The notes under the pieces were generated by a model. That model saw only the letters and a program-made list of their open reading frames with translations, was not told the DNA's origin and searched no databases. Below are positions 32,288-41,329 of a stretch of DNA of 64,000 nt, piece after piece. Source of the DNA: Actinoplanes sp. TBRC 11911 (GTDB lineage Bacteria > Actinomycetota > Actinomycetes > Mycobacteriales > Micromonosporaceae); contig NZ_JABBNC010000008.1 of NCBI RefSeq assembly GCF_012933445.1, forward strand, positions 124,001 through 188,000, given 5' to 3'. The translations under genes were made by a program, and so were the position numbers. Positions within the stretch are counted from its first letter, which is position 1. Every line of letters starts with the position of its first letter.

Positions 32288-33610
32288 ATGGGTCCCGGCA
32301 CCCGGACCGACACCGACTGCGCCGCGGTGACCGACGGCATCCGCCGCCGGTACGCGGACGCCGGGCTGCCCTGGCCCGGCCGGGTGGTGTGGGTGCCGTC
32401 ACCGCTCGCGGGACAGCTGGCGGCCGCCGACCTCGCGCGCCGGCACACCCCGCTCGCCGGACGGCTCCGAGGGCTCGGCCGAGCCGCGCGAACCCTGGCC
32501 GCCGGCGCGCTGAGATTCGGCGGCATCGCCGCGTCCTCCACCGTGATCATGGTCGCCGTGCTGATGTACGCGCTGCCCGGCGACCCCTGGGACGGCCGGG
32601 ACTCCGGGATACCGGCGGACTACGCCCGCGAGTTCTGGATCGTCTCGCTCGCCGCCGGGCTGCTGACGATGGGCCTGCTGCTGTGGCTGGTCGCCCAGGC
32701 GACCATCGGCGGTGAGGTTCTCGCGGCCGGCGTGGTGCTGCTGTTCGGCCCGGCGTTGCTGGCGGTGTTCGGGGGCCACATCGCCGGTGCGTTCCTGACC
32801 GCGATCACGGGCGGTTCCGGGACGCCGTCGACGAAATGGGTGATGACGCTGCTCACGATCACGGCGGTGTCGGTGGTCGCCGTGGCGGTCGCGGCTGGTA
32901 TGGCCACGATGTGCCGCGTCGACCCGCCCCTGCTGCGCTTCACCGACCCGGCCCACGCCCGTCTCGCCCGGCCGGGTGCCTTCGCCGACGGCATCGACCA
33001 GGCCGTCGACGTGACGCTCGCGTGGACCGTGCGGCACCGGCATGCGTGGGCGCTGCGATATCCGGTCGGGCGCTTCGGCGGTCACCGGCATGCCTGGTGG
33101 TGGCCGCACACCGCCTTCGTGGTGGTCTGCGAGCGGCCCGGCGAGCTGCATCTGGACGGGGAGCGGCCGCATCGCGCCGACGGCCCCGCTCTCGCCTGGC
33201 CGGACGGCTATCACGTCTACGCGAGCCGCGGCGTCGCGGTGCCGGCCGGGCTGGTCGAGGACGGCTGGGACGCCCGCGAACTCCACGCGCACCCCAACAC
33301 CGAGGTCCGGCGGGCGGCCATCGAGCTCATCGGCTGGACCGAATACATCGACCGCGCCGGCTGGCGGCTGTTCGCCACCGCGCCGGACCCGGGCAACGCG
33401 CCGCACGAACTGGCGCTCTACGAGGACCCGAGCGAACGGCTCCGGGGCGTCCGGGTGCTGGTGATGACCAACGGCAGTCCAGACCGGCACGGCAAGCCGC
33501 TGCGGTACGCCGAGACCGTCCCGGACACCATCGACGACCCGGTCGAGGCCGCGGCCTGGCAGTACGGCTGCCCGGTCGAGCTGTACCGGGAGCTGCGGCG
33601 GCGCACCTGA
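32288..33610 (+). CDS. Polytopic membrane protein with C-terminal DUF6745-like domain
   Basis: The protein has 440 residues. About 75 soluble residues are followed by four likely helices (~78-100, 118-140, 143-165, 190-210), then a cytosolic domain. LHLDGERPHRADGPALAWPDGYHVYASRGVAVP and the final EAAAWQYGCPVELYRELRRRT resemble DUF6745-type proteins, which carry a 'pleasantly repeated HxxDGPA...' pattern of unknown role. The ATG at 32288 lies 26 bases after the phosphotransferase remnant. The role is unknown. Confidence 0.6.
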   Translation: MGPGTRTDTDCAAVTDGIRRRYADAGLPWPGRVVWVPSPLAGQLAAADLARRHTPLAGRLRGLGRAARTLAAGALRFGGIAASSTVIMVAVLMYALPGDPWDGRDSGIPADYAREFWIVSLAAGLLTMGLLLWLVAQATIGGEVLAAGVVLLFGPALLAVFGGHIAGAFLTAITGGSGTPSTKWVMTLLTITAVSVVAVAVAAGMATMCRVDPPLLRFTDPAHARLARPGAFADGIDQAVDVTLAWTVRHRHAWALRYPVGRFGGHRHAWWWPHTAFVVVCERPGELHLDGERPHRADGPALAWPDGYHVYASRGVAVPAGLVEDGWDARELHAHPNTEVRRAAIELIGWTEYIDRAGWRLFATAPDPGNAPHELALYEDPSERLRGVRVLVMTNGSPDRHGKPLRYAETVPDTIDDPVEAAAWQYGCPVELYRELRRRT

Positions 33611-33623
33611 GCGGCGCGCCGTC

Positions 33624-34628
33624 TCACCGTCGCCGCCGGCGCCCGATGAGGACCCCGAGGGTCACGACGGCGGCGATCAGGATGGCCACGACGGCTCCGA
33701 TCGGAATGCGGGACCGGCTCAGCGCTTCGGGAGCCGCGGCGGCCGACGGCCTCGGGGCCGCGGACGACATTTCCGGGGCCGGGGCGGTGGACTCCTCGGC
33801 GGGCGGGGCGGCGGGCTCGCGCCCCAGCGGGTAACTCAGGATCGGGCCGGCGCCCTCGGAGACCGTCAGCAGTGCCGACCCGTCCGGCGTGTACGCCACC
33901 GACTCCCCCTGCGGCTCGTTCGGCAACGGGATCGTCCGGCGGGGCGTGCCCTGCGTCACGGCGCTGACCACGTCGCCGCCGGGCACGTCGAACTCGAACG
34001 CGTCGGCGTACGTCCGCAGTGTCACGCGTTGCCCGTCGGGGCTGACCGCGCCACCGGTGATCACCAGGCGGCCGGGCAGGCCGAACGGGTTGCTGGTGCT
34101 GGTCAGCGGCACGCGGACCCCGCCGGCCCGGCGCAGTGGCGTCGTCTCCCCCGCGCGCAACGGTCCGGACGGGACGTACACGGCCGCGCCGGCGATGCTC
34201 TTCGTGACGACCAGCGGAGGGCCGCCGCCGGACGGGAGGAGCAGCGCCTCGGCGTCGTGCGCGCCGTCCGGATAGCTCAGTCGGTAGAGCTGCGGTTTCG
34301 TCGAGCCCGGCGCCAGCTTCCAGTACGCGATCGTCGACCGCGATTCGCCGTTGTCGCCGATGTCGCCCACCCACACGGTGCCGTCGGCGGCCGCCGCCAG
34401 GTCCTCGGTGTCGCGCGGCCGCGACGGGTAGGCCACGGTACGGACCACGGCGCAGCGCTTGTTCAGGAAGAAGATCCGGCGGTGGTCCGGGTCGTCCGAG
34501 CCGTCGTCGACCACCACGTAGCCGGTGCCGGTCGCCGCCAGGCCGGAGACCTCGGTCAGTCGTTCGTCGCTGATCCGGCACACCGGCTGCGGGGCCGCGA
34601 GCACGGCCGCCACCAGAAGAGCCACCAT
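33624..34628 (-). CDS. Secreted beta-propeller-like protein with C-terminal anchor
   Basis: The protein has 334 residues from the ATG at 34628. A short signal peptide (VALLVAAVLA) precedes a domain with repeated propeller-like blades (EVSGLAATGTGYVVVDDGSD, DTEDLAAAADGTVWVGDIGDN, AHDAEALLLPSGGGP, GESVAYTPDGSALLTVSEG). An Ala/Pro/Ser linker and a membrane helix with an RRRRR tail follow. It resembles esterase-like or phytase-like propellers of actinomycetes, without a known substrate. A longer frame begins at 34712 but lacks a proper signal peptide. It is divergent from the GH54 gene. Confidence 0.7.
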   Translation of the reverse strand: MVALLVAAVLAAPQPVCRISDERLTEVSGLAATGTGYVVVDDGSDDPDHRRIFFLNKRCAVVRTVAYPSRPRDTEDLAAAADGTVWVGDIGDNGESRSTIAYWKLAPGSTKPQLYRLSYPDGAHDAEALLLPSGGGPPLVVTKSIAGAAVYVPSGPLRAGETTPLRRAGGVRVPLTSTSNPFGLPGRLVITGGAVSPDGQRVTLRTYADAFEFDVPGGDVVSAVTQGTPRRTIPLPNEPQGESVAYTPDGSALLTVSEGAGPILSYPLGREPAAPPAEESTAPAPEMSSAAPRPSAAAAPEALSRSRIPIGAVVAILIAAVVTLGVLIGRRRRR

Positions 34629-34699
34629 CAGCCGACATTCCTCACGAGCCGCACCCGCCAAGTAAATCAGGCCCGCGCATCGCGGTTCCGGGATCCACC

Positions 34700-34768
34700 T
34701 GTTAACGTTCACATAGATAGACAGACGTGATCTCGTACGGGAGGAAGGAATTTGAAATCTGTCTATCT
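34700..34768. promoter_or_regulatory. Putative sugar-regulator operators before the GH54 gene
   Basis: TGTTAACGTTCACA (34700-34713) is a near-perfect palindrome of the LacI-family type. Immediately next, AGATAGACAGA (34715-34725) and TCTGTCTATCT (34758-34768) form an exact 11-base inverted pair around 32 bases. All lie between the divergent propeller and GH54 genes. The assignment is by pattern only. Confidence 0.5.
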
Positions 34769-34828
34769 AAAACTCTCCGCTGTCAGGCTCCCCCCTGCCT
34801 TCCCCTGCGCATCGGAAGAGGTTGACGA

Positions 34829-36373
34829 ATGGCATCACTGAAACGATCGCTGCTGGCGGTCGCCGCGGCCGGGACCCTGATCGCCGGCACGCTGATCGGC
34901 ACCGGAGCGGCGCTCGCCGCGGGCACCGGGCCCTGCGACATCTACGCGGCCGGCGGCACCCCCTGCGTCGCGGCGCACAGCACCACCCGCGCCCTCTACG
35001 GCAGCTACAACGGGCCGCTCTACCAGGTACGACGCTCGTCCGACAACACCACCCGGGACATCGGCGTCCTGGCCGCGGGCGGCGTCGTGAACGCGGCCAC
35101 GCAGGACTCGTTCTGCGCCGGCACGACCTGCCTCATCACGATCATCTACGACCAGACGGGCCGCAACAACCGGCTCACCCAGGCCCCTCCCGGCGGATTC
35201 TCCGGACCGGCCGCGGGTGGTTACGACAATCTCGCGAATGCCACCTCGGCGCCGATCACCGTGGGCGGTCACAAGGCGTACGGCGTCTTCGTCTCGCCCG
35301 GCACCGGCTACCGGAACAACAACACGAACGGCGTCGCGACCGGCGACGCGGCCGAGGGCATGTACGCGATTTTCGACGGCACGCATTACAACGGCGGGTG
35401 CTGTTTCGACTACGGCAACGCGGAACGCAACAGCCGGGACAACGGCAACGGCACGATGGAGGCCATCTACTTCGGCAACATCAAGGTCTGGGGGTACGGG
35501 ACGGGGAACGGCCCCTGGGTGATGGCCGACCTCGAGAACGGGCTGTTCTCCGGGGTGAACCAGCATTACAACGCGAACGACCCGACGGTCACGCACCGAT
35601 TCCTCACCGCGATTATCAAGGGCCAGCCGAACCATTGGGCGATCCGGGCCGGTAACGCGCAATCGGGCGGCCTGTCCACCTACTACAACGGGGTGCGGCC
35701 GAATGTCGCCGGCTACAACCCGATGAAGAAGGAGGGCGCCATCATTCTGGGCATCGGCGGCGACAACAGCGTCGGCGCCGCGGGCACGTTCTACGAAGGC
35801 GTGATGACCTCGGGATATCCGTCCGACGCGACGGAGAACTCGGTGCAGGCGAACATCACCGCGGCCGGCTATTCGACAGCCTCGACCGGCGGCGGACCGA
35901 CGCTGACAGCGGGTTCCCGCATTTCACTCCGAGCCACCACGGCATGCTGCACGACCCGCTATATCAGCCACTCGGGCAGCACCGTGTCGACGCAGGTGGT
36001 CTCCTCCTCGAGTGCGGCCGCCCTCAAGTCCGGGAGCACCTGGACCGTACGCGCCGGGCTGGCCAACAGTTCCTGCTATTCGTTCGAGGCGCGCGACGCC
36101 ACGGGCAGCTATCTGCGGCACCAGAACTACCAGTTGAATCTGCAGCCGAACGACGGGAGCTCGCTGTTCGCGCAGGACGCCACGTTCTGCACCCAGAACG
36201 GGCTCAGCGGCCAGGGCATCTCGTTCGCGTCGGTCAATTATCCGGACCGCTACATCCGGCACTACAACAACTCCGTCTACATCGCCAACAGCACGGGCAC
36301 GAACGCGTTCGACTCCGCGACGTCGTGGACCAACGACGTGAGCTGGGTGTCCGCCTCACCCTGGACGCCCTGA
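34829..36373 (+). CDS. abfB: Secreted alpha-L-arabinofuranosidase B, GH54-CBM42
   Basis: The protein has 514 residues. A signal peptide runs to about 31. The GH54 catalytic domain (~32-345) begins GPCDIYAAGGTPCVAAHSTTRALYGSYNGPLYQV, a near-universal family start. The nucleophile Glu211 is in GTMEAIYFGN, the acid/base Asp312 in GIGGDNSVGAAGTFYEG, and the Cys191-Cys192 pair of the family is present. The C-terminal CBM42 (AbfB) domain (~350-514) binds arabinofuranose side chains. It removes arabinose from arabinan and arabinoxylan. GAGG precedes the ATG. Confidence 0.95.
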   Translation: MASLKRSLLAVAAAGTLIAGTLIGTGAALAAGTGPCDIYAAGGTPCVAAHSTTRALYGSYNGPLYQVRRSSDNTTRDIGVLAAGGVVNAATQDSFCAGTTCLITIIYDQTGRNNRLTQAPPGGFSGPAAGGYDNLANATSAPITVGGHKAYGVFVSPGTGYRNNNTNGVATGDAAEGMYAIFDGTHYNGGCCFDYGNAERNSRDNGNGTMEAIYFGNIKVWGYGTGNGPWVMADLENGLFSGVNQHYNANDPTVTHRFLTAIIKGQPNHWAIRAGNAQSGGLSTYYNGVRPNVAGYNPMKKEGAIILGIGGDNSVGAAGTFYEGVMTSGYPSDATENSVQANITAAGYSTASTGGGPTLTAGSRISLRATTACCTTRYISHSGSTVSTQVVSSSSAAALKSGSTWTVRAGLANSSCYSFEARDATGSYLRHQNYQLNLQPNDGSSLFAQDATFCTQNGLSGQGISFASVNYPDRYIRHYNNSVYIANSTGTNAFDSATSWTNDVSWVSASPWTP

Positions 36374-36380
36374 TCTGTTT

Positions 36381-36410
36381 CCGGGTGGCGGCCCGCCGGC
36401 CGCCACCCGG
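36381..36410 (+). terminator. Hairpin terminator after GH54 gene
   Basis: CCGGGTGGCGGCC and GGCCGCCACCCGG pair perfectly around CGCC, seven bases after the stop. Confidence 0.8.
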
Positions 36411-36479
36411 CCGATGGAATTCGCCGGCTCGCTGGAGATCGCCGATTTCCGTTGACGGTGTTCGATATGATCCCGCGTC

Positions 36480-37166
36480 GTGACGGTTACTCACGGGGTT
36501 CCGGACCGCCGCCGCGACCTACGCGGCTGGCTACTGACGCCGGCGGTGACCCTGCTGGTGGCACCGGCGCTGACGGCCATCGTCGGCTTCCTGATGCTCG
36601 CGGACTCCGACGCGTATCCACGGTTCTGCTACCCGGTCGTCGATCAGAACGGCTGCGAGGAAGCCGTCTTCGCGATGTTCGTCCTGCACGCGCGGATCTT
36701 CGCGGCCGCCTGGCTGCTCCTCTGGGCCATGCCATGGTGGCGAGGCCTGCGGGCGTACCGGATCTGGTTGGCGGTCGCGGCCGGCGCGGTCCTGCTCGCC
36801 GCGCCGGTGCGGCTGGTGGACTGGTCGGCGCCGTACGAGGCATACCACTTGGATCAGTTGTTCGGCCAGACGAGCACGCAGTTGTGGGACTACCGCAAGC
36901 AGGCGGTCGCCGCCATCATCGCCGTCCTGATCGTCGTGGCGCCGGTGATCGCGTCGCTCGTGCTCCTTCTGCGTGACCGGCGACGCGGCGCGCTCGCGTG
37001 GGCGGCGGTGGCGACGCTGCTGATGATCCCGTCTATCGCGGTCCTCCGGTACACCTACCACCCGCCCAAGCAGTCCACCCACGCTCCGCTTGGCGACCTC
37101 CCGCGTCAGAGTGGGTCGCGGCGCTTCCAGGGGCCCTCCCAACTCGTCCAGGCGATGCGCGGATAG
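36480..37166 (+). CDS. Four-helix membrane protein of unknown function
   Basis: The protein has 228 residues with a GTG start. Four hydrophobic segments lie near 18-40, 68-88, 95-112 and 143-165, with a further one near 172-190. There are two cysteines in an outside loop (FCYPVVDQNGCEE). No family was recognised. Its last 61 bases overlap the convergent gene that follows, so the very C-terminus is less certain. Confidence 0.55.
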   Translation: MTVTHGVPDRRRDLRGWLLTPAVTLLVAPALTAIVGFLMLADSDAYPRFCYPVVDQNGCEEAVFAMFVLHARIFAAAWLLLWAMPWWRGLRAYRIWLAVAAGAVLLAAPVRLVDWSAPYEAYHLDQLFGQTSTQLWDYRKQAVAAIIAVLIVVAPVIASLVLLLRDRRRGALAWAAVATLLMIPSIAVLRYTYHPPKQSTHAPLGDLPRQSGSRRFQGPSQLVQAMRG

Positions 37167-37987
37167 TTCCGGTCGGCCACGGTGTGAAAGGTCTCCTCGA
37201 CGTAGGTGGTTCCGGTGGCGCCGTCGGACGTCCACTCCAAGGCGATCCGCCACCGGCAGTCGCAGGCCTGGGTGACCGCCGTCAGGCGAAAGATCTCGGG
37301 GTCGGAATTGCTTATCCGGTACGGGAAATCGGGCGTCCCGTCGTCCGGTCCCATGCGCCCGGACGGGTCGTCGAGGTCGGCGGTGAAGTAGCGGGGCTCG
37401 GTCGGGTCGCCGCACTCCTCGTATTCGAGCTGCACGACCGCGGCCGTGGCGGGCGGGCCGGCCCGGTCCAGGTAGTCCACGAACATGCGACGCAGAACCA
37501 CGGTCTTACCAGCTTTGCCCTGCACCTCGACCTGGTAGTGCGTCTCGTGGCGGTCGCCGGCGTCGTACCGGCTGATCCAATCGTCGACCTTCTCCGGGGC
37601 GTCGTCGTAACCGCCGTCGGGGGCTTCGATGTCCGCGGTGTCTCGGGCCACGACAAAGCCGTTGGCAAGCCGGCCACATTCATAGAGGGCGTCCGAGATC
37701 CGGCCGGTGCGCACCGACGGGCTGGGCGGGGCCGCAACCGGCGCGGAGGAAGGCGAGCTGCGGACGGCCGGCGAGGGCCCGATCCGTTCACCGGTAACGG
37801 TCAGCGGCGCGGTGGGATGCACCCAGGCGACCGCGGCGTCGATCATCTTGCCGGTGATGCCGGTGAGTTGCGCGGCGACCGCCGCGAGCACGGCCGCCAC
37901 CACGAACGCGATGACGCGGCGACCGCTCTTGGCCGGCTCCGGCGTACGCGGGGAACTTGGTCTTGGATCGTTGCGCCGCCGCGCCAT
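37106..37987 (-). CDS. Membrane-anchored extracytoplasmic protein, unrecognised
   Basis: The protein has 293 residues. A basic N-terminus, one helix (~23-42) and a Pro/Ser-rich spacer precede an acidic domain containing DALYECGRLANGFVV, VLRRMFVDYLDRAG, LEYEECGDP and CDCRWRIALEWTSDG. Four cysteines in the domain suggest two disulfides outside the cell. It converges on and overlaps the preceding gene. No family match was recognised. Confidence 0.65.
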   Translation of the reverse strand: MARRRNDPRPSSPRTPEPAKSGRRVIAFVVAAVLAAVAAQLTGITGKMIDAAVAWVHPTAPLTVTGERIGPSPAVRSSPSSAPVAAPPSPSVRTGRISDALYECGRLANGFVVARDTADIEAPDGGYDDAPEKVDDWISRYDAGDRHETHYQVEVQGKAGKTVVLRRMFVDYLDRAGPPATAAVVQLEYEECGDPTEPRYFTADLDDPSGRMGPDDGTPDFPYRISNSDPEIFRLTAVTQACDCRWRIALEWTSDGATGTTYVEETFHTVADRNYPRIAWTSWEGPWKRRDPL

Positions 37988-38135
37988 GTGGCCTCCTCAC
38001 CTCGGTGAGGTCCACTGTCAAATGTCACCGGCGCCGTGGCAATCACATGCCGGGTCAGGCCGCGTCGCGTCTCGTCCATGCCGCAGGCGCGATCGGGCGA
38101 CCCCGAAAGGACCTCGCAACCGGGTCGGCCGCCGA

Positions 38136-38315
38136 TCACTGCCCGTTGGTGATGGAGGCCCGGAAGCGGTAGCGGTCGCCTCGGTAGACCTGGGTGGTCA
38201 GCTCGATCGGGCGGCCCGGCTGGTTGAAGGTCAGGGTGGTCGCCACGGCGCGCCTGTTCACCCCACGGGCGGCGAGAAGAAGCCCCTCCCCCGGGTCGAC
38301 GGTTGGTATCTCCAT
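38136..38315 (-). pseudogene. Remnant of a GntR/HutC regulator UTRA domain
   Basis: About 59 residues ending ...TLTFNQPGRPIELTTQVYRGDRYRFRA match the last strands and helix of the UTRA ligand-binding domain of HutC-type GntR regulators. The rest of the domain and the whole winged helix are missing: the DNA where they should lie is the start of the alpha-galactosidase gene. It is probably the broken former regulator of this sugar locus. Confidence 0.65.
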
Positions 38316-38362
38316 TGGTCTGAACGTGATCCTCGCATCGAACCAGCCCGAAGGGATCCGAC

Positions 38363-40435
38363 ATGTCTGACATGAAACGGCGTACCGTGTTAAAGCTGGC
38401 ACTGGGGGGAGCCGGCGCGGCCGCATTCCCCGCCGCGGCTGTGGGATTGGGCGCCACATCCGCCTCCGCCGCCGATCGTGGCACCGATGTCGTGGGCGTC
38501 GGCGACCACTCCATCACCGTGGAGTTCGACGACCGGTTGCACACCCGGGTCGCCCTGAAGAACGTCAAGGTCACCCGCTTCGACCCCAGCGAGGCACTGC
38601 TGACCGGCGGAGCGGCGATCGACACGTTCGCGTACCGCGGGCACGAGACGCACCGGATCAGCCACCCCCGGCACGGCGCGGGCGTCCAGGTGGTCGTCCG
38701 GGGTGACTCCGCGAGCGGCGTACGCAAAATCGTTGAGCTCACCTCGTACCAGCGGCTGGCCGGGATGCTCGTGATGAGCGTGTCCTATGCGAACTTGTCC
38801 GGTGCGGATCTGAAGGTCGTCGGCTGGCGGAACGGGGCGCACGAGCTCCTCGAGAAGCCCGCCGGCTTCTACACGTTCTCCGGCACCACCCATGAGGACC
38901 GTCGCGACTGGGTGCAACCGATGGCGGCCGACTTCGTCCAGAAGAACTCGCTGGGGATGGACGCCTCCGACTACGGCGGTGGCACACCGATGGCTTCGGT
39001 CTGGCGGCCGGACGCGGGCCTGTCCGTCGGGCACGTCGAACCGGTGGCGACGATTCTGCGCCTGCCGGTCCGCAGGACGGCCGGTGGCGCGAGCATCGCT
39101 GTCGAGGGCGACACACCCCGCACCCTTTCGCCGGGCCAGAAGCTGACCACCGCCACCACGTTCCTGACGGCCCTGCCGGGTGACCATTTCGTTGCCCTGC
39201 AGCGCTATCGCGACTTCATGTCCGACGTCGGCCTGCGGGCGTCCAAGGCGCCGGCTCCGGCGTTCGAACCGATCTGGTGTGCCTGGGGCTACGAGCGGGA
39301 CTTCACCGTCGAGCAGGTCGTCGCCACGCTGCCCAAGGTGCGCGAGATCGGTCTCAAGTGGGCCGGGCTCGACGACGGCTGGCAGACCAACGAGGGCGAC
39401 TGGGACCTCAACCCGGCAAAGTTCCCCCGCGGCGAAGCCGACATGAAGGCCTTCACGAAGCAGATCAAGGACGCGGGTCTGCGGCCGCGGCTGTGGTGGG
39501 CTCCGCTGGCGGCGGACCCGGACAGCAACCTGTTCCGGACGCGCCCCGACATGCTCCTGCTGGACCGCGACGGCAACAAGCAGGAAGTGACGTGGTGGGA
39601 CGCCTGGACACTGTGCCCGGCGTACCGGCCCACGGTGGACTACTTCGTCGGGCTGGCCAGGAGATTCGTCCGGGACTGGGGCTACGAGGGGCTGAAGATC
39701 GACGGGCAGCACCTCAACGCGGTGGCACCTTGCTACAACCCGGCCCACCGGCACGCCCGCCCCGAGGAGTCGACCGAGGGCCTGGCCCGGTTCTGGCAGG
39801 CGGTGCACGACGCCGTCCACGAGGTGAACCCCGCCGCGGTTGTCGAGCTCTGTCCCTGCGGCACGGTCTTCGCGTTCCACAACCTGCCGTACGTCGACCA
39901 GTACCCGGCCTCGGACCCCGAGTCGTCGTACCAGGTGCGCAGCAAGGGCAAGACGATGAAGGCGCTGATGGGCCACGGGTCGAGTTACGCCGGCGACCAC
40001 GTGGAGCTGAGCGACGGCGGCGACGACTTCGCATCCAGCTACGGCGTGGGAGCGGTCTTGTCCACCAAGTTCACCTACCCCGCGGGCCCGGACGAGGACA
40101 CCGTGCTGACCCCCGCCAAGGATGCCCTCTGGCGCAAGTGGGTGGCCCTGTACCAGAAGAACATGCTGCCCGCCGGCGAGTACCGGGGCGAGCTGTACGA
40201 CATCGGTTTCGACAAGCCCGAGACGCACGTCGTCACCAAGGACGGAACGTTGCACTACGCGTTCTACGCCGACCGGTGGGACGGGACGGTGGAGCTGCGT
40301 GGTCTGGACCGGCGCCGGTATCGCCTGACCGACCCCTTCAACGGCAGGTCCCTGGGCACGGTCGACGAGCGGCACAACACCGTGCGTTTGAGCTTCGAGA
40401 AGTTCCAGCTCATCGTGGCCGAGCCGACCCACTGA
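38363..40435 (+). CDS. Tat-exported GH36-type alpha-galactosidase
   Basis: The protein has 690 residues. A twin-arginine signal (MKRRTVLKLALGGAGAA, cleaved near ASA) precedes an N-terminal beta-supersandwich (~40-290), a TIM barrel (~300-590) and a C-terminal beta domain. PIWCAWGYERDFTVEQV starts the barrel, GLDDGWQTNEGDW carries the substrate-binding aspartates, and GYEGLKIDGQHL has the nucleophile Asp where GH36/GH27 enzymes have KxD. YPASDPESSYQVRS holds the acid/base Asp. It releases terminal alpha-galactose. AAGGGATCCGAC precedes the ATG. The close relative families (GH27, GH97, isomaltodextranase-like) are less likely. Confidence 0.85.
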   Translation: MSDMKRRTVLKLALGGAGAAAFPAAAVGLGATSASAADRGTDVVGVGDHSITVEFDDRLHTRVALKNVKVTRFDPSEALLTGGAAIDTFAYRGHETHRISHPRHGAGVQVVVRGDSASGVRKIVELTSYQRLAGMLVMSVSYANLSGADLKVVGWRNGAHELLEKPAGFYTFSGTTHEDRRDWVQPMAADFVQKNSLGMDASDYGGGTPMASVWRPDAGLSVGHVEPVATILRLPVRRTAGGASIAVEGDTPRTLSPGQKLTTATTFLTALPGDHFVALQRYRDFMSDVGLRASKAPAPAFEPIWCAWGYERDFTVEQVVATLPKVREIGLKWAGLDDGWQTNEGDWDLNPAKFPRGEADMKAFTKQIKDAGLRPRLWWAPLAADPDSNLFRTRPDMLLLDRDGNKQEVTWWDAWTLCPAYRPTVDYFVGLARRFVRDWGYEGLKIDGQHLNAVAPCYNPAHRHARPEESTEGLARFWQAVHDAVHEVNPAAVVELCPCGTVFAFHNLPYVDQYPASDPESSYQVRSKGKTMKALMGHGSSYAGDHVELSDGGDDFASSYGVGAVLSTKFTYPAGPDEDTVLTPAKDALWRKWVALYQKNMLPAGEYRGELYDIGFDKPETHVVTKDGTLHYAFYADRWDGTVELRGLDRRRYRLTDPFNGRSLGTVDERHNTVRLSFEKFQLIVAEPTH

Positions 40436-40448
40436 CCGTTGGCGAGAC

Positions 40449-40473
40449 GGCCGCCGGCTCCCGACCGGCGGCC
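40449..40473. terminator. Bidirectional terminator hairpin
   Basis: GGCCGCCGG and CCGGCGGCC pair around CTCCCGA between the convergent alpha-galactosidase and ABC permease genes. Confidence 0.75.
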
Positions 40474-40495
40474 CCTCCCCCACAATCCGGCCACG

Positions 40496-41329
40496 CTAGT
40501 TCGCGACGTCCTTGGTCAGGAAGTTTGCCCAGGCCGCGCCGAGCAGGACCACCAAGTAGACCAATTGGATGCCGGCTCCGCGCTCGATGTCGCGCCACAG
40601 CACCGGCTCGCGGAAGAAGTCGATCCAGGCCAGCCAGTACCGGGTGGGCAGGTACGGGCGGATCGCCGCGGCCGCGTCCAGCGTCACCAGCACCTGGCTG
40701 GTCACCAGCACGGCCAGCGCGCCCATCGCCGCGCCCAGCGCCGAGTCGGTCACGGTCGACAGGAACAGGGCGATGGCGGCGACGCCGAGCATCGACACCA
40801 CGATGTACGCCACGGTGCCGAGCAGTCGCAGCACCAGTCCGGCCGGGCTGATCGTCACGCCGGACAGCGACGTCACGTCCGGCGGCAGCGTCACCCCGGC
40901 GGAACTCGTCGTCGCCCCGAACAGCGCCAGCCCGGTGATATATGACGTGACAAGCACCGCCCCGATCGCGAACAGCACGAAGACGATCAGGGACAGCAGC
41001 TTGGCGACCAATAACCGGGTGCGCCCGACCGGCCGGATCAGCAGGTACCGCAACGTCCCGGTCGCGGCCTCGCCGGCCACCGTGTCGCCGGCCAGCACCG
41101 CCACCGACACCGGCAGGAAAACCGGCAGCACCAGGGCCATCGCCGCCGCCGGGTAGAGCGCCCCGTTGCTCAGCACCGCCGACAGGAACGCGCCACCCTG
41201 GCCGGGCGGCGGCGGAATCTTCGTGGTGGCAAGGAAAATCGCGACGATCAGCGGCAGGCCACAGAGCAGACCAGCGATCACGTACGTCCGTGGGCGGCGA
41301 AAAAGCTTGGCCAGCTCGACCCGGATCAT
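40496..41329 (-). CDS. ABC-2 type transporter permease
   Basis: A 277-residue membrane protein with six likely helices and the typical start MIRVELAKLFRRPRTYVIAGL. The GDTVAGEAATGTLRYLLIRPVGRTRLLVAKL segment is the conserved ABC-2 loop after helix two. It overlaps the ATPase gene by four bases. With its ATPase it forms an exporter or drug/peptide resistance pump. The substrate is unknown. Confidence 0.9.
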   Translation of the reverse strand: MIRVELAKLFRRPRTYVIAGLLCGLPLIVAIFLATTKIPPPPGQGGAFLSAVLSNGALYPAAAMALVLPVFLPVSVAVLAGDTVAGEAATGTLRYLLIRPVGRTRLLVAKLLSLIVFVLFAIGAVLVTSYITGLALFGATTSSAGVTLPPDVTSLSGVTISPAGLVLRLLGTVAYIVVSMLGVAAIALFLSTVTDSALGAAMGALAVLVTSQVLVTLDAAAAIRPYLPTRYWLAWIDFFREPVLWRDIERGAGIQLVYLVVLLGAAWANFLTKDVAN

